Below, one piece after another: positions 9,155 to 20,917 of a stretch of 64,000 nucleotides of DNA (position 1 is its first letter; each line of letters opens with the position of its first letter). Source of the DNA: Gemmatimonadaceae bacterium (GTDB lineage: Bacteria; Gemmatimonadota; Gemmatimonadetes; Gemmatimonadales; Gemmatimonadaceae); NCBI GenBank assembly GCA_035533755.1, contig DATLTC010000009.1:248001-312000 (forward strand), given 5' to 3'. The notes beneath the pieces are model-generated. The model made no database searches. It was not told where the DNA came from and worked only from the letters and a program-made list of their open reading frames with translations. The position numbers were made by a program, and so were the translations under genes.

Positions 9155-10189
9155 ATGCGCGATCTCCTCGATTTCTACACCAACGCCCCGCTGCTCGAAC
9201 TCGGCGCCGAAGCCGATCGCGTGCGGCGCGAGAAGCATCCCGACGGCATGGTGACGTTCATCATCGATCGCAATATCAACTACACCAACGTCTGCGTGGC
9301 CGACTGCGGCTTCTGCGCGTTCTATCGGCGCCCCAAGCACGCCGAGGGCTGGACGCTCTCGTACGAGCAGATCGGCGCCAAGATCGACGAAGCCAAGGAG
9401 ATGGGCGCCGTCCAGATCCTCATGCAGGGCGGCCACAATCCGTACATCCCGTTCGAGTGGTACCTCGACCTGCTGCGCTACATCAAGCGGTACCACCCCA
9501 TCCACATCCACGGATTCAGCCCCAGCGAAGTGGACTTCTTCGCCAAGCTGTTCCGCCTCGACGCGCGCGACGTCATCCGCGAGTTGATGCAGGCCGGCCT
9601 CGACTCGATTCCCGGCGGCGGCGGCGAGATTCTCGTCCAGCGCGTGCGGGACCAGGTGGCCCGGAAGAAGGCCGGCGCCGACCGCTGGCTCGAGATCATG
9701 GAACTGGCCCACCAGGCGGGCATGAAGACCTCGGTCACCATGATGTACGGCATCGGCGAGACGCTGGACGAGCGCATCGAGCACCTGCAGCGGGTGCGCG
9801 AGGTGCAGGCGCGCACGCACGGCTTCACGGCGTTCATCTGCTGGCCGCTGCAGCCGGAGAACACGCCCGCGATGTCGCACATGCCCAAGACCGACGCCGT
9901 GGACTATCTCCGCACCGTCGCCATGGCGCGCATCGTCCTCGACAACGTGCCCAATCTCCAGGCCAGTTGGGTCACGATGGGAATGAAGATCGGCCAGATC
10001 GCCCTGCGCTTCGGCTGCAACGACTTCGGCTCGTTGATGATCGAGGAGAACGTCGTCTCGGCGGCCAACACCACGTTCCGCACCACCACCGACGAGATGG
10101 AGCGGCTGATCCGCGACGCCGGATTCGCGCCGGCCCGCCGGCGGCAGGACTACTCGATCATTCCCGCGCTGGCCGAGGCGGCCGCCTAG
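9155..10189 (+). CDS. mqnC: Cyclic dehypoxanthinyl futalosine synthase MqnC (radical SAM)
   Basis: MqnC cyclises dehypoxanthine futalosine through radical SAM chemistry, after MqnB has removed the base. The protein is 344 residues from the ATG at 9155, placed just before the conserved segment MRDLLDFYTNAPLLELG. It has a canonical CX3CX2C motif (Cys47, Cys51, Cys54 in NVCVADCGFCAF), in contrast to MqnE, plus GGHNPYIPFEWY and SIPGGGGEIL. It closes the three-gene menaquinone block; ispF follows after 56 bp. Confidence 0.94.
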   Translation: MRDLLDFYTNAPLLELGAEADRVRREKHPDGMVTFIIDRNINYTNVCVADCGFCAFYRRPKHAEGWTLSYEQIGAKIDEAKEMGAVQILMQGGHNPYIPFEWYLDLLRYIKRYHPIHIHGFSPSEVDFFAKLFRLDARDVIRELMQAGLDSIPGGGGEILVQRVRDQVARKKAGADRWLEIMELAHQAGMKTSVTMMYGIGETLDERIEHLQRVREVQARTHGFTAFICWPLQPENTPAMSHMPKTDAVDYLRTVAMARIVLDNVPNLQASWVTMGMKIGQIALRFGCNDFGSLMIEENVVSAANTTFRTTTDEMERLIRDAGFAPARRRQDYSIIPALAEAAA

Positions 10190-10245
10190 GCCGCACCGCC
10201 CGTCGACAACAGTCGCGCGGAGATGTCCGCGCCCGGCCCCCCGCC

Positions 10246-10725
10246 ATGACGCGTACCGGCATCGGATACGATTCGCATCGCTTCGCTCCTCCGGGGCCGC
10301 TCATCCTCGGCGGCGTGACGATCCAGAGCGACGTGCGGTTGGCCGGTCATTCCGACGGCGACGCCGTGGCGCACGCCCTCACCGACGCCGTGCTCGGCGC
10401 CGCCGCGATCGGCGACATCGGCCAGATGTACCCCGACACCGATCCCGCCAACGAGAACCGCGACTCCGTCGAAATGCTTCGCGCCGGCGTGGCCCGGGTG
10501 CGCGCCACCGGGTGGCGCGTGCAGCAGGTGGACGTGACGATCGTTACCGAATACCCGCGTATCGGCCCCCACCGCGACGCCATGCGTATCTGCCTGGCCG
10601 AAGCGCTCGGCGTGACGCCGGCCGACGTCAGCATCAAGGGCAAGTCCAACGAGGGAATGGGGTGGGTGGGCCGCGGCGAAGGGCTCGCCTGCATCGCGGT
10701 CGCCAGCATCGTTCGCGAGGGATGA
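10246..10725 (+). CDS. ispF: 2-C-methyl-D-erythritol 2,4-cyclodiphosphate synthase
   Basis: IspF forms the cyclic diphosphate intermediate of the MEP isoprenoid pathway, which supplies isoprenyl units for the menaquinone side chain and undecaprenyl lipids. It is 159 residues, the normal size. The metal ligands are in place: Asp9 and His11 in GYDSHRF, and His43 in the DAVAHAL segment, with the SIKGKSNEGMG loop near the C-terminus. The ATG at 10246 gives the standard N-terminus. The DedA gene starts four bases after the stop. Confidence 0.96.
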   Translation: MTRTGIGYDSHRFAPPGPLILGGVTIQSDVRLAGHSDGDAVAHALTDAVLGAAAIGDIGQMYPDTDPANENRDSVEMLRAGVARVRATGWRVQQVDVTIVTEYPRIGPHRDAMRICLAEALGVTPADVSIKGKSNEGMGWVGRGEGLACIAVASIVREG

Positions 10726-10729
10726 GCGC

Positions 10730-11338
10730 GTGGGGGTGACCGCGCTGCTCGACTGGCTCGGCGCGCTGCCGCTGGGCGCCCTGTACGTGTGCCTCGCCGG
10801 CATCGCCGCCGCGGAGAACGTCTTCCCGCCGCTCCCCGCCGACAGCGTCGTCGCGTTCGGCAGCTTCCTGGCCGCGCGCGGCCATGGCTCGGCGCTCGCG
10901 GCCGTGGCCGCGGTCTGGATCGGGAATGTGGCCGGCGCCATGGGGATGTACGCGCTCGGCCGGCGGTACGGCGCCGAGCGCCTGGAACGCCGGTTGCTCG
11001 GCAACAAGGCCGAGCAGATGGAACGGCGGCTCACCGACTACTACGGCCGGTTCGGGCTGGCGGCGATCTTCTTCGGGCGGTTCGTGCCCGGCCTGCGAGC
11101 CCTCGTCCCCCCATTCGCCGGCGCGCTGCGCGTGCCGGCATTCACCGCGGCGCTCCTCATCGGCGTCGCCTCGGCCATCTGGTACGGCACCGTGAGCTAC
11201 GTGGGATTCACGCTCGGCGCCGATTGGCCCGCCGTCGTCCGCGTGCTGTCGCGGGACGGCGGCCTGATCGCCGCCGTCGCCGCCGCCGTCATCGCGGCGC
11301 TCGTGTTCGCGCGATGGATGCAACGGAGCCGGCGCTGA
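10730..11338 (+). CDS. DedA family membrane protein
   Basis: This is a 202-residue inner-membrane protein of the DedA (SNARE-associated/VTT) family. Members have been implicated in flipping undecaprenyl phosphate and phospholipids and in membrane homeostasis. Family motifs are visible: ENVFPPLPAD near residue 30, and the FFGRFVPGLRALVPPFAG block around residues 113-130, with several hydrophobic helices. The GTG at 10730 was chosen; a second GTG at 10736 is possible. Its stop overlaps the xerD ATG by one base (TGATG). Substrate unknown. Confidence 0.88.
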   Translation: MGVTALLDWLGALPLGALYVCLAGIAAAENVFPPLPADSVVAFGSFLAARGHGSALAAVAAVWIGNVAGAMGMYALGRRYGAERLERRLLGNKAEQMERRLTDYYGRFGLAAIFFGRFVPGLRALVPPFAGALRVPAFTAALLIGVASAIWYGTVSYVGFTLGADWPAVVRVLSRDGGLIAAVAAAVIAALVFARWMQRSRR

Positions 11339-12243
11339 TGGACGACGCCGCGGCCCGGGGCTTCCTGCTCGAACGGTTCAGCGACTTCCTCTCGTTGGAG
11401 GAGGGCGCGTCGCCGCGCACGCAGGAGGCCTATGCCCGCGACGTGAATCGCCTGGCGGAGTTCGCCACCGCAAAGGGCGCGCGCACGCCGGCCGATGTCA
11501 CCTCCAAGCTGCTGCGCGAATACGTGTACCACCTCAAGGATCTCGGCCTCGCGCCGGCGTCCATTCGCCGCAGCGTCTCCGGGGTGCGGACCTACTTCCG
11601 CTTCCTGCTCGGCGACGGCGTCCTGCTGCAGGATCCCAGCGAGCGGCTGGAAACCCCCAAGAAGTGGCGCACGCTGCCCGACGTGCTCTCGGTGGACGAG
11701 GTGGCCACGCTGCTCGCCGCGCCGACGATGGACGATCCGCTGTACTTCCGGGACCGGGCCATGCTCGAACTGGCGTACGGCGCCGGGCTGCGCGTGTCGG
11801 AGTGGATCACGATCGGCGTGAAGGACATCCTGATGGCCGACGGCGTGGTGCGCGTGCTGGGCAAGGGCAGCAAGGAGCGGCTCGTGCCGATCGGCCGCAA
11901 CGCGATCTCCGCCATGGCCATCTATCTGCGAGAACTGCGGCCGCGCCTCGAGCGGGGCAAGGGCCGGGGCGTGCTGTTCCTGAACGCCCGCGGGGAACCC
12001 CTGTCGCGCATGGGCGCTTGGACCATCCTCAAGAAGTACGTCGAGCGCGCGCGGATCGAGAAGCACGTCTCGCCGCACACGCTCCGCCACTCATTCGCCA
12101 CCCACCTCCTGGAGGGCGGGGCGGACCTGCGGGCGGTGCAGGAGATGCTTGGACACACCGACATCTCCACCACGCAGATCTACACCCACGTGGACCGGGA
12201 GTACCTGCGAAGCGTGCATCGGCAGTATCATCCACGGGCCTGA
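11338..12243 (+). CDS. xerD: Tyrosine recombinase XerD
   Basis: This 301-residue tyrosine recombinase is of the XerC/XerD type that resolves chromosome dimers at dif under FtsK control. The full catalytic set is present: Arg152 (GLRVSE), Lys176, His247 and Arg250 (HTLRH), His273 (LGHTDIS) and nucleophile Tyr282 (QIYTHV). The C-terminal end LRSVHRQYHPRA resembles E. coli XerD more than XerC; whether a second Xer protein exists cannot be told here. A probable dif site lies about 17 kb downstream in this window, at 29667. Confidence 0.93.
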   Translation: MDDAAARGFLLERFSDFLSLEEGASPRTQEAYARDVNRLAEFATAKGARTPADVTSKLLREYVYHLKDLGLAPASIRRSVSGVRTYFRFLLGDGVLLQDPSERLETPKKWRTLPDVLSVDEVATLLAAPTMDDPLYFRDRAMLELAYGAGLRVSEWITIGVKDILMADGVVRVLGKGSKERLVPIGRNAISAMAIYLRELRPRLERGKGRGVLFLNARGEPLSRMGAWTILKKYVERARIEKHVSPHTLRHSFATHLLEGGADLRAVQEMLGHTDISTTQIYTHVDREYLRSVHRQYHPRA

Positions 12244-12264
12244 CCAACGCTCCCGGACACGATC

Positions 12265-12846
<582 letters not shown>

Positions 12847-12885
12847 GCTTGCCCGACGCCGCGAAACCACTTGCGCGCGTTGTAT

Positions 12886-12914
12886 TTGCGTTTCTGCCGC
12901 GGCGCGCGTAAATT
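12886..12914 (+). promoter_or_regulatory. Probable promoter of the Kdo/LPS-export operon
   Basis: In the 113-bp gap between pabA and kdsB, TTGCGT (12886-12891) and TAAATT (12909-12914) are separated by exactly 17 bp. RNA would start near 12921 with a leader of about 40 nt before the kdsB ATG. Two more sites in this window share the TAAATT hexamer and 17-bp spacing (30685-30713 and 39786-39814, both on the other strand), which raises confidence. No terminator is obvious after pabA. Confidence 0.5.
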
Positions 12915-12959
12915 AGCTGGCGTGAATCTTGCGGCCGGTCGCGCGGCTTGGCGCCGCCC

Positions 12960-15391
<2,432 letters not shown>

Positions 15392-15392
15392 C

Positions 15393-16202
15393 GTGCCACG
15401 CGCCTTTCCCACCGACGCCTTCTTCCTGATCGCCGGTCCCTGCGTCCTCGAGGACGAAGCGCTCAATCTGCGCGTGGCCGACCATCTGGCGGCGCTCGCG
15501 GAACGCGTGCCTGGCGGCATCATCTACAAGGCGTCGTTCGACAAGGCCAATCGCTCGAATGCGGGCGCGCACCGCGGGCCCGGACTGGACGAGGGGCTGG
15601 CCGCGCTCGACCGCGTGCGGCAGGCCACGGGCCTGCGCATCCTCACCGACGTCCATCTGCCGGAGCAGTGTGCGCCCGCCGCCCAGGTCGTGGACGTGCT
15701 CCAGATTCCCGCCTTCCTCTGCCGCCAGACCGACCTCCTCGTCGCGGCGGGAGCCACCGGCAAGCCGGTGAACATCAAGAAGGGGCAGTGGATGCACCCC
15801 GAAGGCATGCGGGGCGCCGTGGACAAGGTGCGCGAGGCCGCCGCCACGCCTCCGGAAGTCGCGGTCACGGAGCGCGGCACCTTCTTCGGGTACGGCGATC
15901 TGGTGGTCGACATGCGCGACTTCATCCGCATGCGCCAGGCATGCGATGCGCCGGTGATCTTCGACGCCACGCACAGCGTGCAGCGGCCCGGCCAGGGCAC
16001 GGGCGGCGCCAGCGGCGGGGCGCGCGAGTTCATTCCGCCGCTCACGCTCGCCGCCGTGGGCGCCGGCGCCAGCGGCCTGTTCATGGAGACGCATCCCGAT
16101 CCCGACCACGCCCCCAGCGACGGACCGAACATGGTGCCGCTCGAGCAGCTGGACGCGCTGATCGAGCGGGCCGTGGCCCTGTGGGCGCTGGTGCGCGCAT
16201 GA
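15393..16202 (+). CDS. kdsA: Kdo-8-phosphate synthase
   Basis: KdsA condenses phosphoenolpyruvate with arabinose 5-phosphate to Kdo-8-phosphate. The protein is 269 residues, with a GTG start one base after the pyrG stop. Motifs: YKASFDKANRS, RGPGLDEGL, TDVHLPEQ, IPAFLCRQTDL and DATHSVQ. The N-terminal segment reads IAGPCVLE, with cysteine where the metal-free E. coli enzyme has asparagine (GGMNVLES). That cysteine marks the metal-dependent class, as in Aquifex. The stop overlaps the kdsC start. Confidence 0.95.
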   Translation: MPRAFPTDAFFLIAGPCVLEDEALNLRVADHLAALAERVPGGIIYKASFDKANRSNAGAHRGPGLDEGLAALDRVRQATGLRILTDVHLPEQCAPAAQVVDVLQIPAFLCRQTDLLVAAGATGKPVNIKKGQWMHPEGMRGAVDKVREAAATPPEVAVTERGTFFGYGDLVVDMRDFIRMRQACDAPVIFDATHSVQRPGQGTGGASGGAREFIPPLTLAAVGAGASGLFMETHPDPDHAPSDGPNMVPLEQLDALIERAVALWALVRA

Positions 16203-16762
16203 TCGACGCCGCCCTCGCCCGCCGCATCAAGCTGGTGGCCCTCGACGTGGACGGGGTGCTCACCGACGGCGGCATCTACCTCGGCGCCGTGCAGGGCCAG
16301 CCCCTGGAGTTCAAGCGCTACGACATCCAGGACGGACTCGGCATTCACCTCCTGCGTCGCGCGGGCCTGCGGGTGGCGATCATCACCGGCCGCGTGTCCG
16401 AGAGCGTCCGCGTGCGGGCGGCCGAACTCGAGATCGACGACGTGGCGCAGGGGACCAACGCCCAGAAGCTGCCGGCCCTCACCGCCATCCTGCAGCGCCA
16501 CCACATCGCCGCGGCCGACGTGGCGTTCGTGGGCGACGACTTCCCCGACCTCGCGGTCATGCGCGCCGTGGGCCTGCCCGTGGCCGCCGCGAATGCCGTG
16601 GCCGAGGTGCGCCGCGAGTGCGCGCTCGTGCTCACCCGGCCCGGCGGGCACGGGGCGGTGCGCGAGTTCGCCGAGGCGCTGCTCGGGGCGCGGGGCGAGT
16701 GGGAGCCCCTCTGGCAGGCCTATGTCGGTGAACGGTCGATGACGGGGGCCGGGGTCCGATGA
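16199..16762 (+). CDS. kdsC: Kdo-8-phosphate phosphatase
   Basis: KdsC removes the phosphate from Kdo-8-P. It is a cap-less HAD phosphatase of 187 residues with the nucleophile motif ALDVDGVLTDG at residues 14-24, the Thr motif IITGR and the acidic motif FVGDDFPDL. The ATG at 16199 overlaps the kdsA stop and the stop overlaps kdsD, so the three Kdo enzymes are translationally coupled. Confidence 0.95.
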   Translation: MIDAALARRIKLVALDVDGVLTDGGIYLGAVQGQPLEFKRYDIQDGLGIHLLRRAGLRVAIITGRVSESVRVRAAELEIDDVAQGTNAQKLPALTAILQRHHIAAADVAFVGDDFPDLAVMRAVGLPVAAANAVAEVRRECALVLTRPGGHGAVREFAEALLGARGEWEPLWQAYVGERSMTGAGVR

Positions 16763-17724
16763 AGCGCCCGGAGATCATCGCCCTCGGCCGGCGCGTCGTG
16801 CGCCTCGAGTCCGAAGCCCTGGCCGCCACCGAATCGCGGATCGGCGAATCGTTCGCCGACGCGGTGCATCTCATCGCCGAATCCAAGGGGCGGGTGATCG
16901 TCGCCGGCGTCGGCAAGTCGGGGTTGATCGGCCGCAAGATCGCGGCCACGCTCACGTCGACGGGTACGCCGGCGGCCTTCCTGCACCCCGTGGACAGCGC
17001 CCACGGCGATCTCGGCATCGTCGGCCGCGACGACGTGGCCATACTGATTTCGAAAAGCGGGGAATCCGACGAACTGCTCGGACTCCTCGAGCAGCTCAAG
17101 GGCCTGGGCGTGAAGCTCATCGCCCTCACCGCCGAGGGCGACTCGACCCTGGCCCGACTCGCGGACCTCTGGTTGGACGGGTGGGTACGAGAAGAGGCCT
17201 GTCCGCACGATCTCGCGCCAACGACGAGCACCACCGTCGCCCTGGCGCTGGGCGACGCGCTCGCCGTGGCGCTGCTCGAAGTGAAGGGGTTCCGGCGCGA
17301 GGACTTCGCGCGCCTCCATCCCGGCGGATCGCTGGGGCGGCGCCTGCTCACGCGGGTGGGCGACGTGATGACGCGGGATGACCTGCCCGTGCTGCGGCGC
17401 GGCGGCACGATGCGCGATGCAATCGTACTGCTCGCCGAGAAGCGCGGCATCGCCATCCAACTGGACGACACCGATCACATCGTGGGGATCATGACCGCCG
17501 GCGACCTGACGCGCATGATGGAACGTGAAGCCGATATTCTCTCCGTGACCATGGACCGCGTGCTCGTGCGGGCCCCGAAGATCGCCCGCGACGACGAACT
17601 CGCGAGTGCCGTCGCCTTCCGCATGGAACAACACGGCATCATGGCGATGCCGGTGGTCGACGCCGACGACCACCTCGTCGGCGTCGTCCACCTCCACGAC
17701 CTGATGCGGGCACGGATCCGATGA
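16759..17724 (+). CDS. kdsD: Arabinose-5-phosphate isomerase
   Basis: KdsD converts ribulose 5-phosphate to arabinose 5-phosphate, the KdsA substrate. It is 321 residues: an N-terminal SIS sugar-isomerase domain (about 40-170, with AGVGKSGLIG and ISKSGES) and a C-terminal CBS pair (about 205-321, with MTAGDLTRMM and GVVHLHDLM). This is the full KdsD/KpsF domain order. It overlaps kdsC and lptC by 4 bp each. Confidence 0.95.
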   Translation: MKRPEIIALGRRVVRLESEALAATESRIGESFADAVHLIAESKGRVIVAGVGKSGLIGRKIAATLTSTGTPAAFLHPVDSAHGDLGIVGRDDVAILISKSGESDELLGLLEQLKGLGVKLIALTAEGDSTLARLADLWLDGWVREEACPHDLAPTTSTTVALALGDALAVALLEVKGFRREDFARLHPGGSLGRRLLTRVGDVMTRDDLPVLRRGGTMRDAIVLLAEKRGIAIQLDDTDHIVGIMTAGDLTRMMEREADILSVTMDRVLVRAPKIARDDELASAVAFRMEQHGIMAMPVVDADDHLVGVVHLHDLMRARIR

Positions 17725-18272
17725 CCCGATCGCTCCTCGCGCTCCTCGCCGCCGCCGCGCTCGGCGCCACCGCCTGCAAGCCCACCGCCGCGCCGCCGGT
17801 CACGCATATGCCGTCGGTGGCCGACAGCGCCGAGCAGGTGATGTTCCAGTTCTCCTCGATCCTCACCAACCAGGGCGTGGAGCGCGGCACGATGACCGCC
17901 GACACGGCCCTCGTGTTCAACGATCAGACGGTGTTCGATTTCCGCAACGTGCGCGTGAATTTCCGGACGGTCACCGGCGAGCCCAACGGCACGATGCAGG
18001 CCGATAGCGGCCGCTACAACATGCGCACGCTGGTGCTCGAGGGCTGGGGACACGTGGTGATCACGACGCTCGACGGCAAGAAGCTCGAGACCCCGCAGTT
18101 GCGCTACAACCAGGCCACGAACCTCATCTCGAGCGACACGTCGTTCGTGCTCACCCAGGGCGACCGCGTCCAGCGCGGGATCGGCTTCAGCGCCGATCCC
18201 GATCTCAACCGGATCTCCATCCGGCGTGCCGCCGGCGGTTCGGGTGTCCTCACCACGCTGCCGGATCACTGA
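17721..18272 (+). CDS. lptC: LPS export protein LptC-like lipoprotein
   Basis: A 183-residue LptC/YrbK-like protein of the LPS transport bridge. After a short hydrophobic segment it has a lipobox-like LGATAC with Cys19, so it may be anchored as a lipoprotein rather than by a transmembrane helix as in E. coli. The body is predicted beta-strand-rich (TADTALVFNDQ, MQADSGRYNM, KKLETPQLRYN), as in Lpt jellyroll proteins. Position between kdsD and the LptA-like and LptB genes supports the call; sequence similarity alone would be weak. Confidence 0.8.
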   Translation: MTRSLLALLAAAALGATACKPTAAPPVTHMPSVADSAEQVMFQFSSILTNQGVERGTMTADTALVFNDQTVFDFRNVRVNFRTVTGEPNGTMQADSGRYNMRTLVLEGWGHVVITTLDGKKLETPQLRYNQATNLISSDTSFVLTQGDRVQRGIGFSADPDLNRISIRRAAGGSGVLTTLPDH

Positions 18273-19687
18273 TGCGCACCCGCATTTGCGCGATCCTCGC
18301 GGCCGTGGCGTGGGCCCCGGCGACGGCCGCCGCCCAGGCCACGCGCTGCAACGCCATCAACACCGATTCCACGCGGCAGATCATGGTCAAGATGCCGAGC
18401 GGCCAGTACAACACGTACCTCGGCGGCGGCGTGGTGGTGCATTGCCCGGCCAAGAAGATCAACCTCCGGGCCGACAGCATGGAGCAGTACGGCGACGACA
18501 AGCGCTTCTATCTCGTGGGGCACGTGTATTATCAGGAGCCGAGGTTCAACCTCCATTCTGATTTTCTCAACTACTTCATGACGGACGAGCGGGTCGTCGC
18601 CACGGGCAACGTCGATGCCACGATGCCCAGCGGCTCGCGCCTCAAGGGGCCGGTGGCCACCTATCTCCGCCCCATTCCCAAAACGCGCCCCCTCGCCCAG
18701 ATGACGGCCACCGGCCGCCCCACCATCACCCTCGTGCAGCAGGACTCCACGGGCAAGCCCGCCCCGCCCATGCAGGTCGTGGCCAACAACGTGTTCATGG
18801 ACGGTGACAGCCTGGTCTACGCCGGCGGGGATGTACAGATCGCCCGGCAGGAGTTCACCGCCCACGGCGACTCGATGTTCCTCGACGGCCGGCACGAGAT
18901 CATGCACCTCCTGCGTGGCCCCGAAATCCAGGGCAAGAAGGACGCCAAGCCGTTCACGCTCGTCGGCACGCTCATCGATCTGTTCTCGCGCAACCGCAAG
19001 CTGCGCCGCGTCGTGGCCAAGGGCAAAGCCGTGGCCAACAGCCAGGACCTCAAGCTCCGCGCCGACACCATCGACCTGCGACTGGAGCAGGATGTGCTCG
19101 ATCGCGCCATCGCCTGGGGCCCCGGGCGGGCGAGCGCCAGGTCCGCCACCGACAGCCTCCTCGCCGATTCGATCGACGTCGTCATGCCGGGCCAGCGCGC
19201 CCGCGAGATCCACGCCATCGGACACGCCTACGCGGAGAGCAAGCCCGACACCGTCAAGTTCCGCACCAAGGACATGGACTGGATGAAGGGCGACACGATC
19301 ATCGCCTACTTCGATACGCTCCCGGCCAAGGACACCGCGAAGTCGCCGCAGATTCGCCGGCTCGTCTCCATCGACAGCGCCAGCGCCTTCTACAACATGG
19401 CGCCGCGCGATACATCGCTCTGCGCCCCCGCCGTCAGCTACTCGGTGGGCCAGCGCATCATCGCCACGTTCAAGGAGGACGGCGGGGTCAAGAACGTCGA
19501 CGTCATCGGCAAGTCGCGCGGCCTCCTCCTCGAGCCCACGCCCGACTCGACCACCACGACCCTGTGCGGCAAGCCGCCGGCCAAGAAGCCGCCGGACAAG
19601 AAGCCGCCCGCCAAGCCACCGGGACATCCCGTCCCGCCGCCCGGCGTCGATCCGATCGTCCTTCCACCCGCCGTGCCCCGCCCATGA
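18272..19687 (+). CDS. lptA: LptA/OstA-like periplasmic protein with Pro/Lys-rich tail
   Basis: This 471-residue exported protein has a signal peptide (cleavage near AAA-QAT, about residue 22) followed by OstA/LptA-type beta repeats such as [19 protein letters not shown] and [18 protein letters not shown]. LptA of E. coli is only about 185 residues; this is closer to the long OstA-like proteins of other phyla and could span more of the periplasm. The last 60 residues are rich in proline and lysine ([14 protein letters not shown]). It shares one base with lptC and overlaps lptB. It may include the periplasmic role of LptD's N-terminal region. Confidence 0.75.
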   Translation: MRTRICAILAAVAWAPATAAAQATRCNAINTDSTRQIMVKMPSGQYNTYLGGGVVVHCPAKKINLRADSMEQYGDDKRFYLVGHVYYQEPRFNLHSDFLNYFMTDERVVATGNVDATMPSGSRLKGPVATYLRPIPKTRPLAQMTATGRPTITLVQQDSTGKPAPPMQVVANNVFMDGDSLVYAGGDVQIARQEFTAHGDSMFLDGRHEIMHLLRGPEIQGKKDAKPFTLVGTLIDLFSRNRKLRRVVAKGKAVANSQDLKLRADTIDLRLEQDVLDRAIAWGPGRASARSATDSLLADSIDVVMPGQRAREIHAIGHAYAESKPDTVKFRTKDMDWMKGDTIIAYFDTLPAKDTAKSPQIRRLVSIDSASAFYNMAPRDTSLCAPAVSYSVGQRIIATFKEDGGVKNVDVIGKSRGLLLEPTPDSTTTTLCGKPPAKKPPDKKPPAKPPGHPVPPPGVDPIVLPPAVPRP

Positions 19688-20904
19688 GCGATTCTGCCGT
19701 TTCCGAAAAGTTCGTCGCGCTCGTCGAGCGGATCTCCCACGGCGACCGGTCCACCGCGCTCGCCCTCCACGCCCTGATCAGCGTCGCGGGGGAGGATGGG
19801 GCGGCGGCGTTCGATCGCGCCGCCGTCGTGTACCGCGACGATCACCTGGCCACCCTCCGCGCCGCCGGACGCGACGCCGAACGCGAGGCCGGTCGCCTGA
19901 GCCTGGACGAGGTCCGCGAACACCTCACCCGCTCGGTGTTCCCCAGGCTCGCCGCCGAAGGATTCATCGTGCTCCCGCCCGAAGGGCTGGCCAGCCCCGA
20001 TGCCACGATCCGCTTCACCGAATCGATATGGCGTGACATCATGGCGAGCCGCGCCGAAGTGGCCGCCGCCATGCGGCAGACCGGCGAACTCCCGACCAGC
20101 GCCGCCGAGCACGCCGGGGCCGAACCGGAGGCCGCCGCCGTCCCCGGCAACAGCACGCTCGATGCGCAGGGCCTGGTCAAGATGTACCGCCGGCGGCGTG
20201 TGGTGAACGATGTGGCCGTCCACCTGCGGCAGGGCGAGATCGTGGGGCTGTTGGGGCCGAACGGGGCGGGCAAGACCACCACCTTCTACATGATCGTCGG
20301 CCTCATCCAGCCGATGGCCGGCCGCATCCTGTTCGACGGCGTCGACATCACCAACCTGCCGATGTACAAGCGGGCGCGGCTCGGCATCGGCTATCTGTCG
20401 CAGGAGCCGTCCATCTTCCGCAAGCTGTCGGTGGAAGACAACATCCTGGCGATCCTCGAGACGCTCTCCATTCCCTCCGCCGAGCGCGAGCGGCGGCTCG
20501 AGACGCTGCTCGACGAGTTGGGCATCAAGCACCTGCGCCACCAGAAGGCATTCGCGCTCTCGGGAGGCGAACGCCGTCGCCTCGAGATCACCCGGGCCCT
20601 CGTCACCCAGCCCAAGTTCATGATGCTCGACGAGCCGTTCGCGGGCGTCGATCCGATCGCCGTCAACGACATCCAGACCATCGTCTCCCGGCTGCGCCAT
20701 CGCGGCATCGGCGTCCTCATCTCGGACCACAATGTGGAGCAGACCCTGGACATTGTGGACCGGGCCTACATCATGTTCGATGGACAGGTCAAGGTATCCG
20801 GCACCGTCCGGGATCTCGTGTTCGACGATACGGTGGCCGACATCTATCTGGGCCCCACGCTCACCGCGCGCCTGCGAGCGCGTTTCGCTTCCGCCGGCGG
20901 TTGA
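19684..20904 (+). CDS. lptB: LPS export ATPase LptB with N-terminal extension
   Basis: LptB is the ABC ATPase that powers LPS extraction with LptFG. The ATPase part (about residues 158-406) has Walker A GPNGAGKT (191-198), signature LSGGE (292-296), Walker B MMLDEP (313-318), the switch His349 and the typical [11 protein letters not shown]. coli LptB is about 240 residues; this one has about 157 extra N-terminal residues of unknown function, ending in an Ala/Glu/Pro-rich linker. The ATG overlaps the upstream stop as ATGA and the frame is open throughout, so the extension looks real. rpoN follows after 13 bp, as in many genomes. Confidence 0.92.
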   Translation: MSDSAVSEKFVALVERISHGDRSTALALHALISVAGEDGAAAFDRAAVVYRDDHLATLRAAGRDAEREAGRLSLDEVREHLTRSVFPRLAAEGFIVLPPEGLASPDATIRFTESIWRDIMASRAEVAAAMRQTGELPTSAAEHAGAEPEAAAVPGNSTLDAQGLVKMYRRRRVVNDVAVHLRQGEIVGLLGPNGAGKTTTFYMIVGLIQPMAGRILFDGVDITNLPMYKRARLGIGYLSQEPSIFRKLSVEDNILAILETLSIPSAERERRLETLLDELGIKHLRHQKAFALSGGERRRLEITRALVTQPKFMMLDEPFAGVDPIAVNDIQTIVSRLRHRGIGVLISDHNVEQTLDIVDRAYIMFDGQVKVSGTVRDLVFDDTVADIYLGPTLTARLRARFASAGG

Positions 20905-20917
20905 TCCGCCTCCGCGC

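Noticed and set aside
19564-19683. Repeated CCGCCC/AAG codons as a DNA repeat element
   Set aside because: The pattern is explained by the Pro/Lys-rich C-terminus of the LptA-like protein in frame.
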